Assembly (NCBI GenBank): GCA_045805345.1
Contig: JBJMLK010000224.1
Coordinates: forward strand, 1 to 19,821
DNA length: 19,821 nt
Origin: AC-37 sp045805345
Lineage (GTDB): Bacteria; Actinomycetota; Thermoleophilia; Solirubrobacterales; Thermoleophilaceae
Reading direction: 5' to 3'
Under the pieces are notes generated by a model. It was not told the origin of the DNA, searched no databases, and worked only from the letters and a program-made list of their open reading frames with translations. A program made the translations under genes and the position numbers. Positions 5,630 through 12,075 of the stretch are shown here, piece after piece. How positions within the stretch are numbered: position 1 is the stretch's first letter; every line of letters begins with the position of its first letter.

Positions 5630-6664
5630 ATGGACACCGCAGCCCTCCCCGATCGCAAGCGCTGGAAGCAGGACCTGGCCCGCTACCTGGAGGTCGACCG
5701 CCGGCGCGGCCTCGCCCAGATCGCGAGCGTCGTGCTCCCCTACCTCGGCGTCTGGGCACTGGCGGCGTCGCTGCGCCCGAGCGCCCCGCTCGCGATCGGC
5801 CTGGGGCTGGTGGCCTCCGTCTTCCTCGTGCGCATGTACTCGTTCTTCCACGACCTCGCGCACCACTCGCTGTTCGAGTCGCGCGCTGCCAACATCCGCT
5901 GGGGCCACCTGCTCGGCTACCTCCTGTTCACGCCGTACCGCTGGTGGCAGCGCCAGCACAGCCTCCATCACGCGAACACCGGCAATCTCGAGAAGCGCGG
6001 GCCGGGCGAGATCTACACGATGACCGTGGCCGAGTACGAGCGCGCGTCGCGACTGCGGCGGCTCGGCTACCGCGCCTACCGCAACCCGCTGCTCATGCTG
6101 CTCGTCGGGCCGACGCTGGTGTTCCTGTTCGAGCGCCGCTTCCCGCAGCGCGGCATGTCGCGGCGGATCCTGGCGAGCGTGGTCGCCACCAACGTCGCCC
6201 TGGTGGTCTGGATCCTCGGCTGGAGCGAGCTGGCCGGCTGGTCCACCTACCTGCTCGTGCAGGGCACGACGATGATCGCCGGCGGGGCGATCGCCGCCTG
6301 GATGCTCTACGTGCAGCACCAGTACGAGGACACCTACTACCGCGCCGCCGGCGACTGGGAGTTCGAGGCCGCCGCGCTGCAGGGCAGCTCGTTCCTCGAG
6401 CTGCCGCGGCCGCTCGCGTGGCTGGTCGGGAACGCGAACTACCACCACGTGCACCACCTGAGCGCGCGGATTCCGAACTACCGGCTGCGGGCCGCGCACG
6501 AGGAGCAGCCGATGTTCGCGGCCACACCGGTGGTCACGCTGCGCAGCGGCGTAGCGGCGCTGCGGCTCAAGCTGTGGGACGAGGAGCGCGGACGCCTGGT
6601 GGGCATGCCCGCGCGGTTGCAGCCGCGGCGCGAGGGTGCGACGATCGCCTCGTGCCCCGGATAG
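5630..6664 (+). CDS. Membrane fatty acid (acyl-lipid) desaturase
   Basis: The 344-aa integral membrane protein contains the three histidine boxes of the di-iron desaturases. They are HDLAHH (His74, 78, 79), HSLHH (His110, 113, 114) and the late HHVHH within NYHHVHHLSARIPNY. Hydrophobic stretches at about 30-70, 92-102, 150-165, 180-205 and 215-235 give the usual membrane topology, and GEIYTMTVAEY after box two is typical of bacterial omega-6/DesA-like enzymes. Such enzymes insert a double bond into acyl chains using O2 and an electron donor such as ferredoxin; the position and substrate are not readable. The ATG at 5630 begins the conserved protein. The long open frame running upstream through 3929 is antisense to the sulfatase and is not coding. 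The 3' end overlaps the O-methyltransferase start by 13 bases. Confidence 0.92.
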   Translation: MDTAALPDRKRWKQDLARYLEVDRRRGLAQIASVVLPYLGVWALAASLRPSAPLAIGLGLVASVFLVRMYSFFHDLAHHSLFESRAANIRWGHLLGYLLFTPYRWWQRQHSLHHANTGNLEKRGPGEIYTMTVAEYERASRLRRLGYRAYRNPLLMLLVGPTLVFLFERRFPQRGMSRRILASVVATNVALVVWILGWSELAGWSTYLLVQGTTMIAGGAIAAWMLYVQHQYEDTYYRAAGDWEFEAAALQGSSFLELPRPLAWLVGNANYHHVHHLSARIPNYRLRAAHEEQPMFAATPVVTLRSGVAALRLKLWDEERGRLVGMPARLQPRREGATIASCPG

Positions 6665-7434
6665 CCGAGCTCGGCGGTAGACGCGCGCCGTACCTGCGCT
6701 GGTCGTTCTGGCGAATGGCGCTGGGCATGCGGCGCCTCATGACCGAATGGCAGGTGGGCGACGGCCGCGAGGCGGCGCTGGCCGAGCACGTCACCTCGAC
6801 CGCGGCCCCCGGTGACCTCGACGCCGCCATCCGCGCCGTCGACGAGTTCTGCTACCGCCAGAGCTTCATGATGAACGTCGGCGACGAGAAGGGTGCGATC
6901 CTCGACGCCGCGATCGAACGCGCGCAACCGCGCCGCCTGCTGGAGCTCGGTACCTACTGCGGATACAGCGCGCTGCGCACCGTCCGGGCGATGCCCGAGT
7001 CGGCCCACCTCCACTCGATCGAGTTCAACGCGGCCAACGCGGAGATAGCGCGCCGGATCGTGGACCACGCCGGCGCCGGCGAGCGCGTGACGATCACGGT
7101 GGGCACGCTCGGCGACGGCGGAGGGACGATCGCGGCGCTGGAGGAGGAGCACGGCTTCGCCCGCGAGACGCTCGACTTCGCCTTCCTCGACCACGACAAG
7201 GACGCGTACCGCCCCGACCTCGAGCGGATGGTGGACCGCGGCTGGCTGCACACGGGCGCGGTGGTCGTGGCCGACAACGTCAAGTTTCCGGGCGCTCCCG
7301 GGTATCGGGACTACATGCGGGAGCGCGAGGGCCGCGAGTGGCGGACCACCGAGCACCAGACGCACGTCGAGTATCAGTCCCTGATCAAGGACCTCGTGTT
7401 GGAGTCGGAGTACCTCGGGGAGCGCCCGGCCTAA
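6652..7434 (+). CDS. Catechol-type (COMT-like) O-methyltransferase
   Basis: The 260-aa product is a cation-dependent class I O-methyltransferase. Motif I is LLELGTYCGYS (96-106), and the acidic SAM-ribose ligand is in SIEF (Glu124). The metal/catalytic segment DHDKDAY (180-186) corresponds to the Asp...Lys pair of catechol O-methyltransferase, and DN at 208-209 supplies further metal ligands. NVGDEKG (75-81) and the late VEYQS segment are also characteristic. It should transfer a methyl group from S-adenosylmethionine to a vicinal diol or catechol, but the acceptor is unknown. The GTG at 6652 overlaps the desaturase stop and keeps PYLRWSFWRMALGMRRL, which looks conserved; an ATG at 6715 is the alternative. 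Overlap with the desaturase implies co-translation. Confidence 0.9.
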   Translation: MPRIAELGGRRAPYLRWSFWRMALGMRRLMTEWQVGDGREAALAEHVTSTAAPGDLDAAIRAVDEFCYRQSFMMNVGDEKGAILDAAIERAQPRRLLELGTYCGYSALRTVRAMPESAHLHSIEFNAANAEIARRIVDHAGAGERVTITVGTLGDGGGTIAALEEEHGFARETLDFAFLDHDKDAYRPDLERMVDRGWLHTGAVVVADNVKFPGAPGYRDYMREREGREWRTTEHQTHVEYQSLIKDLVLESEYLGERPA

Positions 7435-7454
7435 CGCGGTGCCGCGCCCTCGTG

Positions 7455-7844
7455 CTAGCCGCGCTCGCGCAGGTAGGTGTCCGCGAGTCGCTTCGGCGCC
7501 CGCGCGAGCCACGCCTCCACGACCACCTCCTCGAGGTCGTCGAGCCCGATCCGCTCGAGCTGCACCAGGATGGCCGGGTAGCCGTCGAAGTGCGGCGTCG
7601 TGAAGAACACGCGCGGGTCGTCGGCGATCAGCGCCGCCTTCGCGCCCTCGTGCTCCACGCGGGCACCGAGGATCGCGCCGCGCGGCGCGTCCGCGCCGAG
7701 CGCCTCGAGGTCTGAGCGCCGCAGCGGCCGCTCCCACACGAAGAGCTTGTCCTTCACGCGCCACTGCGCCGTCTCGCGCGACTGGCGCTCCGAGGTCTCG
7801 GGCAGCGCCAGAGCGAGCCGGCGAACGTCGTCCCAGCTGGCCAT
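7455..7844 (-). CDS. MmcQ/YjbR family DNA-binding-type protein
   Basis: The 129-aa protein matches the YjbR/MmcQ family. It opens with SWDDVRRLALALPETSE, then the beta-strand WRVKDKLFVWERPL, a central ALIADDPRVFFTTPHFDGYPAILVQL and a final EVVVEAWLARAPKRLADTYLRERG helix. The fold has a CyaY/double-wing appearance and has been proposed to bind DNA, but no firm function is known. The ATG at 7844 is the natural start and has no clear ribosome site; TTAACT lies eight bases upstream. It follows the propeller-protein gene by 38 bases on the same strand and is convergent, 20 bases apart, with the methyltransferase gene. Confidence 0.88.
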   Translation of the reverse strand: MASWDDVRRLALALPETSERQSRETAQWRVKDKLFVWERPLRRSDLEALGADAPRGAILGARVEHEGAKAALIADDPRVFFTTPHFDGYPAILVQLERIGLDDLEEVVVEAWLARAPKRLADTYLRERG

Positions 7845-7882
7845 GCGGGGCGAGTTAACCAGAGGGGCGGCGGCGCGTCCGC

Positions 7883-9127
7883 CTAGGGCGTGAGCGGCCC
7901 GCGGGCGAACACGTCGACGGCGTCGTTGGTGTCGCCCGGCACCAGGTTCGACGCCCCCGAGAAGAAGGCCACGAAGCGGCCTCCGGCCGAGAGCGACGAC
8001 TGCAGCTGGGCGAAGGGCGCGGCGCTCTCGCCGTTGCCCTGCGCGCGCGCCGTGCTGATGCTCACGCGTCGGGTCGTGCCGGTGCGGCGATCGCGCACGA
8101 ACACGTCGGCGGCGTCGTTCGTGTCGTTCGCGATCAGGTCGTCGGCGTAGGAGGTGAACGACACGTAGCGGCCGTCGGGCGAGATCGACGGGCCGCCGCT
8201 GACGCCATTCCCGCGCGCGCCGCCGCGGGCGGCGCTGATCAGATCGAGCCTGCCGGTCTGGCGGTCGCGGACCCAGACGTCGCCGGCCAGCTCGTAGTAG
8301 GGCGAGTCGACCCTCCTCTTGCCGGCCGCCGCGAATGCGACATAGCGGCCGCTGGCGGAGATCGCGGGGCTTGTGCTCGGGCCCGTGCCGCCGGACATCG
8401 CCTCCGTGGTGCCGCGCTCTCGATCGCGCACGTACACGCCGCCGCCGAAGACGTAGGCCACGAAGCGGCCGTTCGCGGATACCGACGGCTGCGAACTGTC
8501 CACGGGCGTCCGCCCATGCGGGCTGATCACCTCGGTCTCGCCGGTCTGGCGATCGTGCAGGAGCACGTCCTGGCGCCAGTGGCCGTCGATGCTCGCGCGC
8601 GACCACTCGGTCGTGTACGCCACGTAGCGGTCGTCGCCCGAAATCGACGCGTCCCACGCCGGCGCCTTCGGGACCCGGGGGTCGGCCATCCGCTCGAGCG
8701 CCCCGGTCTGCCGGTCGCGCACGAATACCGCGCTGTTCTTGCCCGTGTCCTCCGGACGCAGGGTGTTCGAGTCCGAGCTGAACGCCACGAAGCGGCCGTC
8801 CCCGGACAGCGACGGCCCAAAGCTGCTGCCGTTGCCCGGGAGCCCGTTCCAGCTCACGCTGATCCACTCGGTGTGCTGAGCAGCGCGGTCGAAGAGGTAC
8901 ACGTCGGTCTTCGGCACGCGGTCGCCGTTGTAGTCGGGCGCCAGCGTCTGGTACGCCACGAGGTTCCCGTTGGCGGAGATCGCGGGCGACCAGCTGGGCT
9001 CGTTGCGCTGCGCGCCGGTGAGCGCGTCGAGGCTCACCCGCGACGTGGTCGGCGACGCCGCCGCCGCGGGCGTGGCGAGGCCCACCGTCGCGATCGCTGC
9101 TGCGAGTGCCGCCGTCCCTCTCCCCAC
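7883..9127 (-). CDS. Secreted TolB/PD40-type beta-propeller protein
   Basis: The 414-aa protein has a Sec signal peptide (GRGTAALAAAIATVGLATPAAAA). The rest is made of propeller blades with the recurring pattern S(I/L)S-x-DGR(Y/F)VAF followed by DVFVRDR-x-TG-x-T-x-x-(V/I)S. I count about six to seven repeats, for example SLSGDGRFVAFSS, SISGDDRYVAYTT, SISPDGRYVSFTS and SLSAGGRFVAFFS, and NxxxxGDTND elements near the end. This is the WD40-like PD40/TolB group; such proteins are extracellular and mostly uncharacterised, probably binding or scaffold proteins. The GTG at 9127 has AAGG five bases upstream on the minus strand and begins the signal peptide. It is divergent from the glycoside hydrolase gene and followed by the YjbR-like gene. 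Confidence 0.88.
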   Translation of the reverse strand: MGRGTAALAAAIATVGLATPAAAASPTTSRVSLDALTGAQRNEPSWSPAISANGNLVAYQTLAPDYNGDRVPKTDVYLFDRAAQHTEWISVSWNGLPGNGSSFGPSLSGDGRFVAFSSDSNTLRPEDTGKNSAVFVRDRQTGALERMADPRVPKAPAWDASISGDDRYVAYTTEWSRASIDGHWRQDVLLHDRQTGETEVISPHGRTPVDSSQPSVSANGRFVAYVFGGGVYVRDRERGTTEAMSGGTGPSTSPAISASGRYVAFAAAGKRRVDSPYYELAGDVWVRDRQTGRLDLISAARGGARGNGVSGGPSISPDGRYVSFTSYADDLIANDTNDAADVFVRDRRTGTTRRVSISTARAQGNGESAAPFAQLQSSLSAGGRFVAFFSGASNLVPGDTNDAVDVFARGPLTP

Positions 9128-9184
9128 GCAAGCCTTAACACACGATCGAGCGAAGCGGTGCGCTGCGGTGCGGGTTACCGCTCC
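9128..9184. promoter_or_regulatory. Divergent promoter region with short direct and inverted repeats
   Basis: The 57-base gap contains GCGGTGCG twice with a 10-base period (9155-9162 and 9165-9172), one helical turn apart. It also holds an inverted pair AGCGGT (9154-9159)/ACCGCT (9177-9182). These could form a regulator site shared by both divergent genes. TTACCG just before the ATG at 9185 is a weak -10 candidate. Confidence 0.35.
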
Positions 9185-10333
9185 ATGGTCCGCCGCGTGC
9201 CGCTGCTCGCCGTCGCCGTCCTGGCCGCCTGCGCGACGGCGTCCACCGGCGCGGCAGCGCCCACCCGCGCGGCGCCGTCCACCCGCGCGGCGCCGCGGAT
9301 GGAGGTCGCGCTTCAGGACGACCCCGCGTTCGTCTCCGAGCTCACGCTGGGGCGCGGCAAGGCGCTGAAGCTCGCCAGCCGGCTGCACGTCACGCGCATC
9401 CGCGTGAACCTGCCGTGGCGTTCCATCGTCGACCACGCGAACAGCAAGCGGCGCCCCAAGCACCGGCACTACGACTTCACCTCGTACGACGCGCTCTTCA
9501 ACGCCGCCGCGCGGCATGGCATCAAGCTGCAGGTCACGATCTCCGGCCCCGCGCCGCGCTGGGCGACCGGCGACGGCAAGAAGGGCAACTACAAGGTCAG
9601 GCTGGCCGACTACGAGCACTTCGTTCGCGGCGTGGCCAAGCACTTCCGCCACCACATCGACCGCTACTCGATCTGGAACGAGCCGAACTACCGCTCATGG
9701 AACTCGCCGCTCAAGGGCAACGCGGAGCGCTACCGCAAGATGTACGTGGCGGCGTACAAGATCATCCGCCACTACGACGCCACGGCGAAGATCCTGATCG
9801 GCGAGACCTCGCCGTACGGGAAGAAGGGCGAGTCCACCTCGCCGGTCACGTTCCTGCGGGAGGTGACCAAGCACGGAAAGCTGAAGGCCGACGGCTACGC
9901 GCACCACCCGTACGACTACGTGCACGGCCCGCACTGGCCGTCGCCGCACGACGCGAACGCGTCGATCAGCCAGCTCGACAACCTCACCGAGGAGCTGGAC
10001 AAGCTCGCGAAGCAGGGCAAGCTCACCACGCGCGCCGGCAAGCCGCTCGACGTCTACCTCACCGAGTTCGGCTACATGCGCAAGGGCCGCTACAAGAAGC
10101 CGACCACGAAGCGCGCGAACTACCTCCGCGACGCCTTCGAGATCGCGCTGCGCAACCCGCGCGTGAGGGAGATGACGCAGTACGGGCTGGCGCCGCCGCC
10201 GCCGTACTCGAAGCACTGGGACATGAGCATCGTGACGAGGAAGGGCAAGCCGACGAAGGTCTTCAAGACGCTCGCGGCATGGACGGACGAGCAGGCCGAG
10301 GCGCACACGATCGCGCTTCCCGCGCCGCGCTGA
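9185..10333 (+). CDS. Lipoprotein clan-A glycoside hydrolase (cellulase/GH39-like)
   Basis: The 382-aa protein begins with a lipoprotein signal (VPLLAVAVLAAC, lipobox Cys16), then a short repetitive Pro/Thr/Arg/Ala linker. The catalytic (beta/alpha)8 domain spans about 40-370. RIRVNLPW is an early strand, RYSIWNEPNY contains the acid/base Glu166 in the NEP motif, and VYLTEFGY contains the likely nucleophile Glu294. This pairing is diagnostic of clan GH-A retaining hydrolases (GH5/GH39-like). DGYAHHPYDY between them is typical of actinobacterial cellulase-family proteins. The sugar specificity cannot be told. The protein should sit on the outer face of the membrane. The ATG at 9185 gives a proper signal peptide. 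It is unusually rich in Lys for this genome (GKKGNYK, RKGRYKKPTTKR), which suggests a basic surface for anionic polymer binding. Confidence 0.87.
   Translation: MVRRVPLLAVAVLAACATASTGAAAPTRAAPSTRAAPRMEVALQDDPAFVSELTLGRGKALKLASRLHVTRIRVNLPWRSIVDHANSKRRPKHRHYDFTSYDALFNAAARHGIKLQVTISGPAPRWATGDGKKGNYKVRLADYEHFVRGVAKHFRHHIDRYSIWNEPNYRSWNSPLKGNAERYRKMYVAAYKIIRHYDATAKILIGETSPYGKKGESTSPVTFLREVTKHGKLKADGYAHHPYDYVHGPHWPSPHDANASISQLDNLTEELDKLAKQGKLTTRAGKPLDVYLTEFGYMRKGRYKKPTTKRANYLRDAFEIALRNPRVREMTQYGLAPPPPYSKHWDMSIVTRKGKPTKVFKTLAAWTDEQAEAHTIALPAPR
9243..9295 (+). repeat. 18-bp tandem repeat in the linker of the glycoside hydrolase gene
   Basis: Two copies of a 17-base perfect match (9261-9277 and 9279-9295, period 18) follow a third, degenerate copy (9243-9260). 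They encode the (P/S)TRAAP hexapeptide units between the lipid-anchored Cys and the catalytic domain. Copy number could vary by slippage without changing the frame. Confidence 0.7.
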
Positions 10334-10374
10334 GCCGGGCGCGGCGTAACGCGGGGGGCGGCCCGGTGACGAGT

Positions 10375-10380
10375 TAGGGT
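10375..10380 (+). promoter_or_regulatory. Candidate -10 (TAGGGT) of the flavodoxin-like gene
   Basis: TAGGGT matches TAnnnT and would start transcription near 10387, giving a 23-base leader with AAGGA (10401-10405) four bases before the ATG at 10410. An identical hexamer lies before the small gene at 15014. No clear -35 is visible. Confidence 0.35.
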
Positions 10381-10409
10381 CGCCCTGACCCGTTCGTCGA
10401 AAGGACCGC

Positions 10410-11159
10410 ATGCTCGACCTCACCGCCAAGCAGGACCAGCTGAACGCGGACTCGCGCTGGGACTTCTCGGACCTGCGCGCCGTCTACGTGAACTGCACGC
10501 TCAAGCGCTCGCCGGAGCCGTCGCACACCCGCGGGCTCGCCGACCGCTCGATCGCGATCATGGAGAAGAACGGCGTGACCGTCGACGTCGTCCGCGCGAT
10601 CGACCACGACATCGCCACGGGCGTCTGGCCGGACATGACCGAGCACGGCTGGGACCGCGACGACTGGCCCGCGATCTTCGAGCAGGTGATGGCGGCGGAC
10701 ATCCTCGTGCTCCTCACGCCGATCTGGCTCGGGCAGAAGTCGTCGGTCTGCATGAGGGTCATCGAGCGGCTGTACGGCAACAGCCACCTGCTGAACGACG
10801 TCGGGCAGTACGCGTACTACGGCAGGGTGGGCGGCTGCCTGGTGACGGGCAACGAGGACGGGATCAAGCACTGCGCGATGGAGGTCCTCTACTCGCTCGG
10901 GCACCTTGGGTTCGTGGTGCCGCCGCAGGCCGACTCGGGCTGGATAGGGGAGGCCGGCCCCGGGCCGAGCTACCTCGACGACGGGTCCGGCGGCCCCGAC
11001 AACGACTTCACCAACCGCAACACCACGTTCATGACCTGGAACCTGCTGCACCTGGCGCGCATGGTCAAGGACGCCGGGGGCATCCCGGCGCACGGAAACC
11101 AGCGGACCGAGTGGGACGCGGGCTGCCGGTTCGACTACCCCAACCCGGAGCACCGCTGA
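10410..11159 (+). CDS. Flavodoxin-fold NAD(P)H-dependent oxidoreductase family protein
   Basis: The 249-aa product fits the flavodoxin/NADPH-dependent FMN reductase fold. A first strand and phosphate loop, AVYVNCTLKRSPEPSHTRGL (about 25-44), is followed by a helix, VTVDVVRAID, then DILVLLTPIWLGQKSSVCMRVIERL (about 94-118), whose TPIW loop contacts the flavin. VGGCLVTGNEDGIKHCAMEVLYSLGHLGF is the following strand and helix. The C-terminus (MTWNLLHLARMVKDAGGIP) is typical of a subgroup often annotated simply as flavodoxin family protein. It likely binds FMN and performs electron transfer or reduction with an unknown substrate. AAGGA is well placed before the ATG. The last 25 bases overlap the convergent nuclease gene. 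No membrane segment is present, so it should be cytoplasmic. Confidence 0.87.
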   Translation: MLDLTAKQDQLNADSRWDFSDLRAVYVNCTLKRSPEPSHTRGLADRSIAIMEKNGVTVDVVRAIDHDIATGVWPDMTEHGWDRDDWPAIFEQVMAADILVLLTPIWLGQKSSVCMRVIERLYGNSHLLNDVGQYAYYGRVGGCLVTGNEDGIKHCAMEVLYSLGHLGFVVPPQADSGWIGEAGPGPSYLDDGSGGPDNDFTNRNTTFMTWNLLHLARMVKDAGGIPAHGNQRTEWDAGCRFDYPNPEHR

Positions 11160-12025
11160 GGTAGGTCCAGGAGCCGCCGGAAGCCTTCCGGAGTCGACCC
11201 GTAGACCTCGTCGCTGCTGATGCGGCGGACTGTGAATCCCGCCTTGCGCCAGATGGCCGCCTTGCGGGCGTCCTCGTCGGGGAAGCGGTGGAACTGCGGG
11301 CCGTCGATCTCGACGATCTCCTTACGCCTGCGAAACACGAGGTCCGCCTCCTTGCCCGCGATCTTCACGTTCACCTCGGGCAGCTCGGCACCCGCGTCGT
11401 GGAGCAGCTCGAGCGACCTGCCCTCCGCGTCCGAGCGGGTGCGGTGGTACGGGACGTGGGCGTAGCGGGTGGCAAGCGCGACCAGGTGCGGCACACCGGG
11501 CGCGCGGGCGTGCCCTCCCGCGCATTCGAGTACGCGGCCCGCCGTGGTGCGCTTCAGCCTGATCGACTCGCGGAAGGCACGGCCGAGCCGGTTGTCATCG
11601 AGCCCCGCCGCCAGATCGACCAGGACCCGCGCGGCCGTGGTGATCGGAATGCCCTGGAACCTGGTGACCTCCTCGGCGACGGTGGTGGACCGGAATACCA
11701 GGACGCGGCCCTGCCGCCGATGGCCGCCGCGTCCCGGCCGCGTGATCACCTCGTAGCCGCGGGCGAACCTGTGGATGCCGTAGCACGCGGCGGCGCTGCC
11801 GTGGCTCAGGAAGCTGCTCGGGCTGGTGAGGGCGGCGGCCCACCACTGCTGCCTGCGCGTCGGGGGGCTGCTGGTGAGCAGGAACACGCCGCGGTGCAGG
11901 CGCTGCCAGCCGCGGCTGCGTGCGTGGTGGTAGATCTGCTTCCGCGACCAACCCGCCTCCGTCAACTGCCAGGCCGCGACGACGTCGTCCTGCCTGGATG
12001 CGAGGAATCGCAGACGAGGGTCCAT
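11135..12025 (-). CDS. AbiEi-type HTH fused to DUF559 (Vsr-like PD-(D/E)XK) nuclease domain
   Basis: The 296-aa protein has two parts. Residues about 10-55 (VVAAWQLTEAGWSRKQIYHHARSRGWQRLHRGVFLL) resemble the winged-helix N-terminus of AbiEi-family type IV antitoxins. Residues about 195-285 form a DUF559/Vsr-like PD-(D/E)XK endonuclease fold, with Glu201, then Asp228 in KEADLVF and Glu239/Asp241 in EIVEID, so the acidic active-site residues look intact. The middle (FRSTTVAEEVTRFQGIPITTAARVLVDLAA) is the usual linker of this actinobacterial family. No AbiEii-like toxin gene is adjacent, so it is an orphan by context. Biological role is unknown; DNA binding, autoregulation and nuclease activity are inferences. 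The ATG at 12025 lies inside a 50-bp palindrome, in a leaderless-like position. The gene follows GH3 by 50 bases on the same strand. Confidence 0.85.
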   Translation of the reverse strand: MDPRLRFLASRQDDVVAAWQLTEAGWSRKQIYHHARSRGWQRLHRGVFLLTSSPPTRRQQWWAAALTSPSSFLSHGSAAACYGIHRFARGYEVITRPGRGGHRRQGRVLVFRSTTVAEEVTRFQGIPITTAARVLVDLAAGLDDNRLGRAFRESIRLKRTTAGRVLECAGGHARAPGVPHLVALATRYAHVPYHRTRSDAEGRSLELLHDAGAELPEVNVKIAGKEADLVFRRRKEIVEIDGPQFHRFPDEDARKAAIWRKAGFTVRRISSDEVYGSTPEGFRRLLDLPQRCSGLG

Positions 12026-12062
12026 TTCTGTCCCCTATAGGGGATACAAATGGACCCTCGTC
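12013..12062. promoter_or_regulatory. 50-bp near-perfect palindrome over the nuclease start codon
   Basis: The arms GACGAGGGTCCATTT (12013-12027) and AAATGGACCCTCGTC (12048-12062) are perfect complements. The core TCCCCTATAGGGGA (12031-12044) is itself a perfect palindrome on the same centre. Of 25 pairs, 23 are Watson-Crick, one is G-T and one is C-C. The minus-strand start codon of the HTH/nuclease gene (12025-12023) lies inside one arm, and a mirror-image ATG occurs at 12050 on the plus strand. The central TATAGG sits eight bases before each ATG, as a -10 would for leaderless transcription. It may be an autoregulatory operator, a terminator for the upstream GH3 gene, or both. Confidence 0.75.
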
Positions 12063-12075
12063 CCCCCTTGGGCGC

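Noticed and set aside
7435..7446. CGCGG-TG-CCGCG hairpin between the convergent methyltransferase and YjbR-like genes as a terminator
   Set aside because: The stem is only four to five bp with a very small loop and no T tract, and such motifs are common in 70% GC DNA.
10334..10409. Possible riboswitch before the flavodoxin-like gene
   Set aside because: Only 76 bases between genes. I could see a promoter-like box and ribosome site but no conserved aptamer-like structure.
11135..12025. Complete AbiE toxin-antitoxin system
   Set aside because: Only the AbiEi-type N-terminal domain is present, fused to a nuclease domain. No AbiEii nucleotidyltransferase gene is adjacent, so a type IV TA system is not supported.
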